Positions 1-7,107 are shown, numbered from the stretch's first letter. The stretch is DNA of 36,753 bases from Erysipelotrichaceae bacterium (GCA_017432005.1 JAFRKA010000001.1:1-36753); one strand, 5' to 3'. A program made the numbers and translations. The notes: generated by a model not told the origin, from the letters alone.

Positions 1-322
1 ATTTTAACCCATCTATGCCTGATTCTATGTAGATCTTATGCCACTTGATTAAAAGATCACACTGTATGCCTGCAGAGACAGCCACAGAATCAGATGATTC
101 TCCCGCTTCCACTCTTTTAATTAACCAGAGTCTCTGATTAAGATCCAGCGTTGGTTTGCCGTGTTCCAAGCCTGCCTCTCCCAGTGAATCGTATATCCTT
201 GACCAATGCCTTATCTGATTTAGAAAACAGTCTCTTTCTTTAAAACCGGGCGGAATCTCAATATAGATGCCCTCCTTTCGTTTTCTGATACATTCAAGTT
301 TGAATTCCTTACTGTACTTCAT
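1..322 (-). CDS. IS3/IS150-family transposase OrfA (helix-turn-helix), partial
   Basis: The reading frame is open on the minus strand from an ATG at 322 to the window edge, about 107 codons. The product starts MKYSKEFKLECIRKRKEG, the classic opening of IS3-family OrfA proteins. It continues with two helix-turn-helix-like stretches, the second containing LNQRLWLIKRVEAGES and IKWHKIYIESGIDGL. OrfA proteins bind the element's ends and are usually made with OrfB as a frameshift fusion; OrfB would lie outside the window. An AGGAGG lies about 14 bases upstream (plus-strand 337-342) and falls inside a palindrome. The C-terminus is missing only because the window ends. Confidence 0.8.
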   Translation of the reverse strand, partial: MKYSKEFKLECIRKRKEGIYIEIPPGFKERDCFLNQIRHWSRIYDSLGEAGLEHGKPTLDLNQRLWLIKRVEAGESSDSVAVSAGIQCDLLIKWHKIYIESGIDGLK

Positions 323-368
323 AAATAAAAAGTGAACCTCCTTTAGTTGGTCCAACTTTAGGGGTTCA
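1..368 (-). mobile_element. IS3-family insertion sequence, left end (partial)
   Basis: The element runs off the window start. Its outer end is taken as 368, where the minus strand begins TGAACCCCTAAAGTTGGACC, an IS3/IS150-style terminal repeat starting with TG. It contains the start of an OrfA-type transposase gene reading leftward. The other end and any target duplication lie outside the window, so completeness cannot be judged. It borders AT-rich accessory genes, consistent with a mobile or recently acquired region. Confidence 0.75.
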
Positions 369-370
369 CT
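331..370 (-). repeat. Imperfect palindrome at IS end covering the transposase ribosome binding site
   Basis: The 40 bases form a near-palindrome: AGTGAACC at 331-338 mirrors GGTTCACT at 363-370, with AGTTGG/CCAACT pairing in the centre. On the transposase strand it includes AGGAGG, so an RNA entering from outside the element would fold and hide the ribosome binding site. Confidence 0.6.
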
Positions 371-442
371 TCAGTATTGCGATTTGTTTTTTGAATGGAA
401 TATTTGCCAAATGGTTTCTATTTTTCTATACTGAAGATGTAA

Positions 443-489
443 TTCAAGTCATACTTGAAATGTAAATTAGATAATTCAAGAGAATCTCT
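443..489. promoter_or_regulatory. Candidate operator palindromes upstream of XRE-HD gene
   Basis: TTCAAGT (443-449) and ACTTGAA (453-459) form a perfect 7-base inverted repeat around CAT. AATTCAAG recurs at 473-480 and is followed by AGAGA-A-TCTCT (479-489). They lie 50-100 bases before a gene for an XRE DNA-binding protein. Autoregulation is an inference. Confidence 0.4.
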
Positions 490-542
490 GTTTTGTTTTC
501 TCAGGTCTGATTTTATATTTAGGGTGTAAGGAGGAACGATTT

Positions 543-1367
543 ATGGCAGAAATGAATACGATTGGTTCAAGGATCGCAAAAGCCAGAAAAGATATGCATA
601 TGATCCAGTCTGATGTAGCTGATAAATTAGGTGTTACCTTTCAGGCTGTATCGCTGTGGGAGAGAGATGAAGCTGTACCTGATACATACAACCTGATCGA
701 ACTGGCTAAAGTCCTTGGAGTTTCTGTTTCTTTTCTAGTAGAAGATCATGACTATACATTCAAAACCAATGAAAAGATCTTTGATTGGGATCATATGGCT
801 TCCTTTATCAGGCACACATCAAGAGCTAGAAACATGCGTAACACTATAAAGGCCCTGGGCTTTGCGATCAAAGCCCATGAAGGTCAGACAAGAAAAAAAT
901 CAGATGTTCCTTATATCTACCATCCGCTGAATATGGCATGTCACTGCTTTGCCATGGGTATTGATGATGATGCAATCGTAGCTGGCTGTCTGCTTCACGA
1001 TACAGTAGAAGATTGTGGTTGCACATATGATGAACTTCCTGTAGATGATGAGACGAAAGAACTTGTCAGGCTAATGAGCCATGACGAGAATGAGAATGAC
1101 AGGGAAAAGATGCTAAAAAAATACTTCAAAGGACTGTCAACAAATCCAAAAGCAGCACTTATCAAATGCATTGATAGATGCAACAACATGACAACGATGG
1201 CCTGGGGCCTGAGCAGAGAAAGAATCTACAGATACATCGATGAAACTGAAAAATATATTCTTCCACTGTTAAAGGTGGTTAAGGATGAACCTGAATACTA
1301 TAATGCAGCTTGGCTGTTAAAGTATCAGATTGAAAGCATGCTGGATATCTATAAAAGACTGATGTAA
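543..1367 (+). CDS. XRE regulator fused to RelA/SpoT-type HD (alarmone hydrolase-like) domain
   Basis: The 274-residue protein has an XRE/Cro helix-turn-helix at about residues 6-65 and an HD metal-dependent hydrolase domain at about 100-230. The HD part carries the Rsh signature set: AHEGQTRKK (H112), PYIYHPL (H127), LLHDTVED (H152-D153) and KCIDRCNN (D211). No synthetase domain follows, so the catalytic half resembles a small alarmone hydrolase (Mesh1 type) that removes the 3'-pyrophosphate of (p)ppGpp. Its substrate here is inferred. The start is set by AAGGAGGAAC just upstream. Inverted repeats before the gene may be its own operator. It heads a cluster with two unrecognised genes downstream. 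Confidence 0.82.
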   Translation: MAEMNTIGSRIAKARKDMHMIQSDVADKLGVTFQAVSLWERDEAVPDTYNLIELAKVLGVSVSFLVEDHDYTFKTNEKIFDWDHMASFIRHTSRARNMRNTIKALGFAIKAHEGQTRKKSDVPYIYHPLNMACHCFAMGIDDDAIVAGCLLHDTVEDCGCTYDELPVDDETKELVRLMSHDENENDREKMLKKYFKGLSTNPKAALIKCIDRCNNMTTMAWGLSRERIYRYIDETEKYILPLLKVVKDEPEYYNAAWLLKYQIESMLDIYKRLM

Positions 1368-1383
1368 GGAGTTATAGGTATTA

Positions 1384-1626
1384 ATGATCAGGTATTATAA
1401 GATTCATGATCCAAACGTTCTTGGAATGAGTGAAGATAGAAAATACTATCTATATATCAATGGCAAATGGGAGAAAGACAGTAACTATATAATCTTTGGC
1501 AAACTGAACGGATATGACCCATATGAGCCTGAAGGTTCTCCTTATGGATGGGGAAGTACAAGCGTAATGGATGAGATCGAAGAGATCTCTGAAGAGGAAG
1601 CAAAGAGAATAATGGAGAACATTTGA
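1384..1626 (+). CDS. Hypothetical protein (80 aa)
   Basis: I do not recognise this family. The product is a short, tyrosine-rich soluble protein. It has a strand-like centre (YYLYINGKWEKDSNYIIF), a PYEPEGSPYGWG turn-rich segment and an acidic helical end (EEISEEEAKRIMENI). No signal peptide or membrane segment is visible. AAGGAG lies just after the upstream stop codon, about 11 bases before the ATG. The next gene begins two bases after this one ends. The three genes from 543 to 2398 therefore look like one transcription unit with the XRE-HD regulator. Confidence 0.65.
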   Translation: MIRYYKIHDPNVLGMSEDRKYYLYINGKWEKDSNYIIFGKLNGYDPYEPEGSPYGWGSTSVMDEIEEISEEEAKRIMENI

Positions 1627-1627
1627 T

Positions 1628-2398
1628 ATGGGTAAACAGAAGTATAGAATCGGACAGATTTTCAGATATAGTGGACCTGATCTTGTGGCTTATGAACAGG
1701 GAAAAACTTATACGGTTCTGGGATATGATAAAAAACTAGATTTGTATAGGATTATATCAGAACTGGACGAAGCTTATCTTCTTCCGGAAGATGTTTTGAA
1801 ACCTTTATCTGAAAAGGAAGAGAAAGAGATAAAGATCAGTGATCACATGTATGAGTACTATCATGACACAGATGTTGAGCTTTCGTCTGAAGATTTAAGG
1901 GAAATAGATGAAAATTGTCTTACCAGAATCATTGAAATGGCAAAAGACGATATAAAGAACAGTAGACTGAAAAGAGAAAGGAAAGATTTTAACAGTGATT
2001 CAGAATACAGGATCTATCTTTCTGATCTTGCCGGGGAAACGTTCTATCTTAAACATGGAATCGAAACACTTTCACAGTCCCTTTCTGAATACTGTCTGTA
2101 TATAAACGAATTTGATCCGAAGAATGTCATCAAAACAAAAGAAGGAGATAAATACAATTGGAGAAATGAAGAAAGTGTATTTGATGGATCATATTCACCA
2201 GACGATAAAGAATTGGATAAGTATCTGGGAAATAAGACATATGACAGCTATGAATTCTATCCCTCATCCTGCTGCTGGCTGTTTGACAAAGAATCATTAT
2301 TAAAACTGGCTGATTCTTTCCCGGAGATATTCCAGTTGCTGGATAGAACCAAACTTAATAAAGATTATTACGTGGTAATCGAATGCCATTGGGATTGA
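1628..2398 (+). CDS. Hypothetical protein (256 aa)
   Basis: I do not recognise this family. The first 65 residues (KYRIGQIFRYSGPDLVAYEQG onward) read like a small beta-barrel/SH3-like unit. A highly charged, acidic helical section follows, then a C-terminal part rich in Tyr, Trp and Cys (YEFYPSSCCWLFDKESLL). There is no signal peptide or membrane segment. The ATG follows the preceding stop at once, with GGAGAA about nine bases upstream, supporting translation with the 80-residue neighbour. A role linked to the XRE-HD protein is possible only by position. Confidence 0.6.
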   Translation: MGKQKYRIGQIFRYSGPDLVAYEQGKTYTVLGYDKKLDLYRIISELDEAYLLPEDVLKPLSEKEEKEIKISDHMYEYYHDTDVELSSEDLREIDENCLTRIIEMAKDDIKNSRLKRERKDFNSDSEYRIYLSDLAGETFYLKHGIETLSQSLSEYCLYINEFDPKNVIKTKEGDKYNWRNEESVFDGSYSPDDKELDKYLGNKTYDSYEFYPSSCCWLFDKESLLKLADSFPEIFQLLDRTKLNKDYYVVIECHWD

Positions 2399-2610
2399 AT
2401 TATTGCGATAATATCGTAAGTGTTATTCATGTATATAAGAATAGCTTTTAAAGTTTAATTAATATATTTAGGTAAAACTACTAACTTATGAAGGGAAGAG
2501 AATTACTATCAAAATGGAAAGCGTGTGTTACTAAAGAATATATAAGATAGTAACTATATTTTATGGCCGCTCCTGGTTTTATAATAAAAATAGAAAAAAA
2601 GGTGAAAATA

Positions 2611-3474
2611 ATGAAAATAATAACACAAGAAAAAATCGATTTAAAAAACCAAACAGACATTAATGAAAAAGCAATTCAAGACTATATTTTTGATAACCCT
2701 TCAGTTTTGGGGCTTGGAGAACTAGTACCAATCATGAAGGAAAAAACTCAACCTTTAGGCGGCAGACTTGATATGTTATTTGGCGACGATGACAACACAA
2801 GATATGAAGTCGAATTACAGCTTGGAGCAACAGATCCAAGTCACATTATAAGAACTTTGGAATACTGGGATATTGAAAAAAAGAGATATCCTCAATATGA
2901 CCATGTCGCAGTTATTATTGCCGAAGATATTACAAGTAGATTTCAAAATGTTATTTCACTATTTAATGCTCAAATCCCTTTAATTGCAATTCAGATGAAT
3001 GCTACAAAAACCAGCAGCGGGGATGTCTCTATTTCTTTCATAAAAGTCATGGACAGAATAGAAAGAGGGAGCGAAGATGACGATAATGCTGAACCGACTG
3101 ATAGAGTTTATTGGGAGAAACGATCCAATAAAACCATAATGTCTTTAGTCGATAAAGTATTTGAAGGAATAGAGATAAATGACCTAGGCTATGAGAAAAA
3201 ATATAACAAATTTTATGTAGGTGTTCAAAAAGACGGTGTTGCAAAGAACTACGTTAGCATCAAACCTAAGAAGTCATATCTGTATTTAGAGATAAAGTCT
3301 TTAGAAATGCCGGAGATTAGCGAAAGAATAGAACAAGCAGGCTTAGACATAGATTATAATAAGCGTTGGTCAGTATATAGAATCAAAATAAATAAATATG
3401 AAGATTTTGAAAAATGCAAAGAAGATATTATGACACTTGTTGAAAAAGCGAAAGAAAGGTACAGTTTAGAATAA
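2611..3474 (+). CDS. PD-(D/E)XK nuclease-like protein (NucS/DUF91-like N-terminal domain)
   Basis: From the ATG at 2611 the protein has 287 residues. Residues 14-140 look like a restriction-endonuclease-like fold: a helix (NEKAIQDYIFDNPSVLGLGELVP), then GGRLDMLF (D54) and YEVELQLG (E66, E68, Q70), matching D...E-x-Q/K active-site spacing. The C-terminal 90 residues (VSIKPKKSYLYLEIKS...) resemble the DUF5655-type tail that often follows such domains. An upstream in-frame ATG at 2563 has no ribosome binding site, whereas 2611 is preceded by AAAGGTGA. The gene is AT-rich, stands alone and ends in a strong terminator. A DNA repair or defence role is plausible but unproven. Confidence 0.6.
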   Translation: MKIITQEKIDLKNQTDINEKAIQDYIFDNPSVLGLGELVPIMKEKTQPLGGRLDMLFGDDDNTRYEVELQLGATDPSHIIRTLEYWDIEKKRYPQYDHVAVIIAEDITSRFQNVISLFNAQIPLIAIQMNATKTSSGDVSISFIKVMDRIERGSEDDDNAEPTDRVYWEKRSNKTIMSLVDKVFEGIEINDLGYEKKYNKFYVGVQKDGVAKNYVSIKPKKSYLYLEIKSLEMPEISERIEQAGLDIDYNKRWSVYRIKINKYEDFEKCKEDIMTLVEKAKERYSLE

Positions 3475-3506
3475 TTACATAAGAAATAATTATGAAAATT
3501 GGTTTG

Positions 3507-3537
3507 ATCTGCAGCATATTTGCTGCAGATTATTTTA
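3507..3537 (+). terminator. Rho-independent terminator after nuclease-like gene
   Basis: ATCTGCAGC (3507-3515), loop ATATTT, and GCTGCAGAT (3522-3530) make a perfect 9-base stem followed by TATTTTATTT. Confidence 0.8.
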
Positions 3538-3562
3538 TTTGCAGGAAGCTTTTTACCAGTCG

Positions 3563-3592
3563 AAAAAGGCCATCATAATTGATGGCCTTTTT
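3563..3592. terminator. Strong hairpin terminator
   Basis: AAAAAGGCCATCA (3563-3575), loop TAAT, and TGATGGCCTTTTT (3580-3592) form a perfect 13-base stem with T-runs usable on both strands. Confidence 0.8.
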
Positions 3593-3611
3593 CAGAAAGG
3601 AGTACAAAACT

Positions 3612-3731
3612 ATGACGGACAAGAACACAAATGAAAGTGTAACAATCTTGCTATAGCTGAATTCTATAACAAACCAGTGTCACGTTATTTGCACAGTATC
3701 AAAGTTATAATTCTATTAGTTAGAAAAAAAT
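3612..3731 (+). pseudogene. Frameshifted remnant of a small gene
   Basis: An ATG at 3612 with AAAGGAG upstream opens MTDKNTNESVTI but stops at 3656 after 14 residues. Shifting by one base at about 3646 restores a frame that reads LAIAEFYNKPVSRYLHSI and continues past 3700. This looks like the N-terminal part of a gene broken by a single indel. The parent family is not recognised. A sequencing error or a chance frame cannot be excluded. Confidence 0.35.
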
Positions 3732-3755
3732 CAAAAAAGAAACGGAGATTAGAAA

Positions 3756-4085
3756 ATGAACAGTTATGATCTTATGCTCAGTGATGAGGAAAGGAGCTAT
3801 ATAAGTGAAATATATCCCAATGTCGATTTGGATGATTTAGGAATGCCTGTGATGGGGCTGACTAACGTCACCTCGCTTGAATACCTGGATGTATGTCTGA
3901 AGTTTGATATAGAAACAAACGATTTCAGAGGAAAGTTTGATCCAGAGATTGCAAGGGTGATGAGCAAAACAATCAGAAAGAAAATAAAACACTGTAAAGA
4001 AAATGAGAGAAGAATTGGTATATCAGAAGAATTAGGAAAATCTGATTCGAGTACAGATACAATTCGAAAAACAGTAAATGCATAA
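3756..4085 (+). CDS. Hypothetical protein (109 aa)
   Basis: I do not recognise this family. The protein is soluble, with an acidic N-terminal half (SDEERSYISEIYPNVDLDDLG) and a basic helical segment (MSKTIRKKIKHCKENERR) before a Ser/Thr-rich end. ACGGAGATT lies just before the ATG. The next gene starts 13 bases after its stop and a third follows, so 3756-4637 looks like a three-gene accessory operon. Base composition matches the AT-rich block from the IS element onward. Confidence 0.6.
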   Translation: MNSYDLMLSDEERSYISEIYPNVDLDDLGMPVMGLTNVTSLEYLDVCLKFDIETNDFRGKFDPEIARVMSKTIRKKIKHCKENERRIGISEELGKSDSSTDTIRKTVNA

Positions 4086-4098
4086 AGGAGATATCTGA

Positions 4099-4488
4099 AT
4101 GTTTGAAGAAAGAATACTCAGAGAAAAGACGATAGAATTGTATAAGATGCTGACGCACAGCGATTTCAATGGTAACTATGAAGATGGTTATACTATAGAG
4201 CAGCTCTTCACGATGCTCTGTCTTGATCTCGCTTTGAATTCAGGATTCGGTCCGGATCAGAAACCTGGACCGATGAAGCCAAAAGAGATGTTCGATCTTG
4301 CCAAGGAGATAATCAGGATAGTAGAAACTGAAAACATAGGATTGAGCAACTATTCAATCATGAACTGGACCAGAGCAACTTTATCCTATATGAGCAATAA
4401 TGATAAAAAGTACAACGATATACACAGAATGAGTACTGTCGATCTCAAAAAAGAAATTGGAGAATATCTGCAGAAAGACGGTGACTGA
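4099..4488 (+). CDS. Hypothetical protein (129 aa)
   Basis: I do not recognise this family. The sequence predicts a mostly helical soluble protein with a central glycine/proline loop (SGFGPDQKPGPMKPKEM). Two amphipathic helices flank the loop (TIEQLFTMLCLDLALN and MFDLAKEIIRIVETENI). AAGGAGATA precedes the ATG. It sits between the 109-residue gene and a 43-residue membrane peptide, each with its own ribosome binding site and short spacing. Nothing in the sequence points to catalysis or DNA binding. Confidence 0.6.
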   Translation: MFEERILREKTIELYKMLTHSDFNGNYEDGYTIEQLFTMLCLDLALNSGFGPDQKPGPMKPKEMFDLAKEIIRIVETENIGLSNYSIMNWTRATLSYMSNNDKKYNDIHRMSTVDLKKEIGEYLQKDGD

Positions 4489-4505
4489 TAAAGGAGGGCA
4501 TTATT

Positions 4506-4637
4506 ATGAAAGAAGCTTTACTTTACGCACTTGTATGCATAGTGATGTTACTGATCATGCTGTTCATATTTACCGGAACGATGATATATATCTATATACT
4601 TTTACCGATGCTTATAACTGTAGTGTTTAAAAGATAG
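4506..4637 (+). CDS. Small single-pass membrane protein (43 aa)
   Basis: A short frame runs from an ATG at 4506 to a TAG at 4637. The product is almost entirely hydrophobic (LLYALVCIVMLLIMLFIF, then a second apolar stretch after GTMIYIY) and ends FKR. It is preceded by AAAGGAGGG at good spacing, a strong reason to believe it is translated. It follows the 129-residue gene by 17 bases and converges on the NUDIX gene, one base beyond its stop. A small membrane peptide or type I toxin-like product is possible, but function is unknown. Confidence 0.55.
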   Translation: MKEALLYALVCIVMLLIMLFIFTGTMIYIYILLPMLITVVFKR

Positions 4638-4638
4638 A

Positions 4639-5028
4639 TCAGCAGATCAGTGCTCTTGCGATCGGTATATCCGCATCAGCCATATCTTCATAGATTATTT
4701 GGCTGATCTTGACCCATTTAAGCTGACTGTGTTCGGTATCGTTAATTTCCTGATCATCAGTCATGGTACATCTGTATACCGCAAGTTCAACATTGTAATC
4801 ACTGTATTCGTAATATGAAGAGCTGATCATTTCATGAACTGAAATGTCGATATCGAGCTCTTCTTTTATTTCTCTTTTCAGTGCCTGCTCAGGAGTCTCT
4901 CCTTTTTCGATCTTGCCACCCGGAAATTCCCATTTGCCGCTCAACTCTTTGTCTTTTCTCTGAGCGATCAGGACTTTATCATCTTTTATGATGGCTGCGC
5001 CGACAACGTTATAGGTCTTTCTTTCCAT
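4639..5028 (-). CDS. NUDIX hydrolase, MutT-like
   Basis: The 129-residue protein opens KTYNVVGAAIIKDDKVLIAQR and contains a full Nudix box, GGKIEKGETPEQALKREIKE followed by EL. The GKWEFPGG lead-in is typical of (8-oxo)-dGTP diphosphatases of the MutT/CtfA group, which clear oxidised nucleotides or related dinucleoside substrates. Exact substrate is inferred. There is no Shine-Dalgarno. Instead TAAAAT (plus-strand 5035-5040) sits exactly six bases before the ATG, suggesting a leaderless transcript. The gene converges on the small membrane-protein gene at 4506-4637. Confidence 0.88.
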   Translation of the reverse strand: MERKTYNVVGAAIIKDDKVLIAQRKDKELSGKWEFPGGKIEKGETPEQALKREIKEELDIDISVHEMISSSYYEYSDYNVELAVYRCTMTDDQEINDTEHSQLKWVKISQIIYEDMADADIPIARALIC

Positions 5029-5034
5029 ATTTAT

Positions 5035-5040
5035 ATTTTA
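5035..5040 (-). promoter_or_regulatory. -10 box for leaderless NUDIX mRNA
   Basis: On the minus strand TAAAAT is followed by six bases (ATAAAT) and then the ATG at 5028, placing the expected transcription start at or next to the start codon. Confidence 0.45.
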
Positions 5041-5048
5041 TGATAAAA

Positions 5049-5068
5049 GAAAAAAGCCCGAAGGCTTT
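5049..5068 (-). terminator. Terminator of the repeat-protein gene
   Basis: On the minus strand AAAGCC-TTCG-GGCTTT is followed by TTTTC, a UUCG-tetraloop hairpin ten bases past the stop codon. Confidence 0.75.
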
Positions 5069-5077
5069 AAATGATAA

Positions 5078-5437
5078 TTACTTCTTTCCTCTGAAAACTT
5101 CTTCATTCCTGAACAGAAGGTTTTTTCTGGATGTACCTATCCTTTTGCCCTTGGCATCAAAGTAGACAGTTTCATTATCAAAGAGGTAGCTCTTTCTGGA
5201 AGTGCCGATCTTCTTTCCGTTTTCATCAAAGTAGACTCTTTCATTAGGGAAGATGTAGCTTGGTCTGGAACGTCCGGTCTTTTTATGATCTTTATCATAA
5301 TAGATCTCTTCTTTAGGGAACAGATAACTCTTGCGGCTCGTTCCGGTCTTATGACGTTTGGAGTCCATATATACAGATTCGTTTTTGAAGAGATAGCTCC
5401 TTCTCTTTCTGGTCGTATCTTTATCGAAAAATGACAT
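5078..5437 (-). CDS. Protein built of ~23-residue tandem repeats (119 aa)
   Basis: From the ATG at 5437, which has AAGGAGAAC before it, the 119-residue product is almost wholly tandem repeats. They have the pattern Y-[LI]-F-x-x-E-x-[VI]-Y-x-D...K-x-[TI]-G-[TR]-S-R-x-S. Four full units begin YLFKNESVY, YLFPKEEIY, YIFPNERVY and YLFDNETVY, and a fifth, partial one begins LLFRNEEVF. Each unit could form a beta hairpin. The protein is very basic and has no signal peptide. A longer upstream frame starting at 5575 overlaps the divergent MazG gene and lacks a ribosome binding site. The family is not recognised; function unknown. Confidence 0.7.
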   Translation of the reverse strand: MSFFDKDTTRKRRSYLFKNESVYMDSKRHKTGTSRKSYLFPKEEIYYDKDHKKTGRSRPSYIFPNERVYFDENGKKIGTSRKSYLFDNETVYFDAKGKRIGTSRKNLLFRNEEVFRGKK

Positions 5438-5497
5438 TGTGTTCTCCTTGAAAATAATATCTTCAGCATTAATTATATAATAACTGTATAAGAGAGT

Positions 5498-5827
5498 ATG
5501 AATATGGACAAGTATGAAGAGCTGAAACAGAAGGTAAGAAGATTCAATGAAGACAGAGACTGGGATCAGTTTCATTCACCGGATAATCTGGCTAAATCGG
5601 TGGCTATCGAAGCCGGAGAACTGCTGGAATGTTTTCAATGGAACAGTGATTATGATCTGGAAGCTGTAAGCGATGAGATGGCTGATGTCTTTGTCTATCT
5701 GCTGGATCTGGCTGACAGACTGGGTGTAGATCTTGTTGAGGTATCAGACCGGAAGATGGATAAGAACGCTTTGAAGTATCCGGTGGATAAGGCTAAAGGG
5801 AAAGCAGATAAATATAATAAGCTGTAA
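5498..5827 (+). CDS. MazG-like nucleotide pyrophosphohydrolase
   Basis: The 109-residue protein matches the all-alpha NTP pyrophosphatase (MazG/dCTPase, RS21-C6-like) family. It has LAKSVAIEAGELLECFQW with the E-x-x-E metal ligands and SDEMADVFVYLLDLAD with the E-x-x-D pair. Such enzymes hydrolyse (d)NTPs to the monophosphate and pyrophosphate, often cleaning the nucleotide pool. The C-terminus KYPVDKAKGKADKYN is typical of the family. Two in-frame ATGs (5498 and 5504) are possible starts and neither has a clear Shine-Dalgarno. It is divergent from the repeat-protein gene across about 60 bases. Confidence 0.85.
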   Translation: MNMDKYEELKQKVRRFNEDRDWDQFHSPDNLAKSVAIEAGELLECFQWNSDYDLEAVSDEMADVFVYLLDLADRLGVDLVEVSDRKMDKNALKYPVDKAKGKADKYNKL

Positions 5828-5883
5828 CCTGTAAGACAGCTGTTTCGTATAATGTTTATGTAAGAAAAGAGAAAAGGAGAACT

Positions 5884-7053
5884 ATGGAAAACTTTGTTCA
5901 TGATATTCCGACGAAGGTCTATTTCGGCAAGGGTGTGTTAAGTCAGCTTGACTCTGCTTTAAGGCAGTTCGGCAAGAATGTATTGCTTACATACGGCGGA
6001 GGTTCGATCAAAAGGAGCGGTCTTTATGATGAGGTCATGAAGATCCTGAATGAGGGCGGTTTCAAGGTGATCGAACTGAACGGTATCGATCCCAATCCGA
6101 GGATCTCATCCGTGGAGAAGGGCGTCGCTTTATGTAAGGAGAATGATATCGATGTGGTACTGGCCATCGGCGGAGGAAGCACGATCGACTGTTCCAAGGC
6201 GATCTGTGCCGGTTATTACTATGAAAGTGATGATCTCTGGTATATGGTCAAACATGCCAGGGGAGGAATGAAGGTATTGCCGTTAGTCGATATCCTGACG
6301 ATCTCGGCGACCGGTTCGGATTTTGATGACTCGGCGGTCATCTCCAATCCTGAGACCAATGAGAAGATCGGTGTGGTCTTCGCTCATCCGGCTGTATCCA
6401 TTCTCGATCCGACTTATACTTTCACCGTACCGGCTTATCAGACAGCAGCCGGTTCAGCCGATATCATGTCTCATATCATGGAGGGTTATTTCTCCAGGAC
6501 TGAGGATTCGGAAGTATCGGACGGTCTGTGTGAGACGATTCTGAAGACCGTCATCAGGAATTTACCGATCGCATTGAAGGATCCGGATGATTACGCTGCC
6601 AGAGCCAATCTGATGCATGCGGAATCAGTAGCATGTTCCGGTATTCCGGAGTATGGCAAACTGGGCTCAGGCTGGCCATGCCATGCGATGGAACACGAAC
6701 TGTCAGCTTACTACGATATCACTCATGGCGTAGGTCTGGCGATCCTGACACCGCACTGGATGAGATACATCCTGAAGAAAGATCCGAGTTGTATGTGGCG
6801 TTTCGTCAGATTCGCTAAGAATGTCTGGGGTCTTGAAGGCGATGATGAACGCGAACTCGCTCTGAAGGGCATCGATGCTCTGGAGGATTTCTTCAAAAGC
6901 AATGGTATACCGTCGAGCTTAAGTGAACTCAAGATCGGTACAGAGCATTTTGAGGATATGGCATCTCACTGCTGTGAAGGTGGAAGGATGGGATCAGGAT
7001 TCGTACCGCTGGACAAAGACGATGTCGTCAATATCTATAAAGACTGTCTATAA
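5884..7053 (+). CDS. Iron-containing alcohol dehydrogenase (BdhA/YqhD-like)
   Basis: The 389-residue, full-length group III alcohol dehydrogenase has an N-terminal NAD(P)-binding half with AIGGGSTIDCSKAI. The C-terminal helical half carries the iron ligands in ADIMSHIMEGYF (D, H), WPCHAMEHELSAYYD (H) and THGVGLAIL (H). The family reduces aldehydes such as butyraldehyde or reactive dicarbonyls with NAD(P)H. Similarity is closest in style to the butanol dehydrogenase/YqhD branch. AAAGGAGAAC precedes the ATG. The gene stands alone, about 55 bases before a separately initiated DUF975 gene. Confidence 0.9.
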   Translation: MENFVHDIPTKVYFGKGVLSQLDSALRQFGKNVLLTYGGGSIKRSGLYDEVMKILNEGGFKVIELNGIDPNPRISSVEKGVALCKENDIDVVLAIGGGSTIDCSKAICAGYYYESDDLWYMVKHARGGMKVLPLVDILTISATGSDFDDSAVISNPETNEKIGVVFAHPAVSILDPTYTFTVPAYQTAAGSADIMSHIMEGYFSRTEDSEVSDGLCETILKTVIRNLPIALKDPDDYAARANLMHAESVACSGIPEYGKLGSGWPCHAMEHELSAYYDITHGVGLAILTPHWMRYILKKDPSCMWRFVRFAKNVWGLEGDDERELALKGIDALEDFFKSNGIPSSLSELKIGTEHFEDMASHCCEGGRMGSGFVPLDKDDVVNIYKDCL

Positions 7054-7107
7054 GATGCCAAAAAAGTATATAATAGATTTATTATTCTAAAAAGGGGGAT
7101 TCTACTC

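Noticed and set aside
2488..2550. 20-codon frame MKGRELLSKWKACVTKEYIR
   Set aside because: No good ribosome site and no homology I can recognise; probably chance in AT-rich DNA.
5078..5437. CRISPR-like array because of regular repeats
   Set aside because: The repeats are codon-level repeats of a protein, not identical DNA repeats with unique spacers, and no cas genes are present.
5438..5575. N-terminal extension of the repeat protein (46 residues)
   Set aside because: It would overlap the divergent MazG-like gene, whereas ATG 5437 has AAGGAGAAC.
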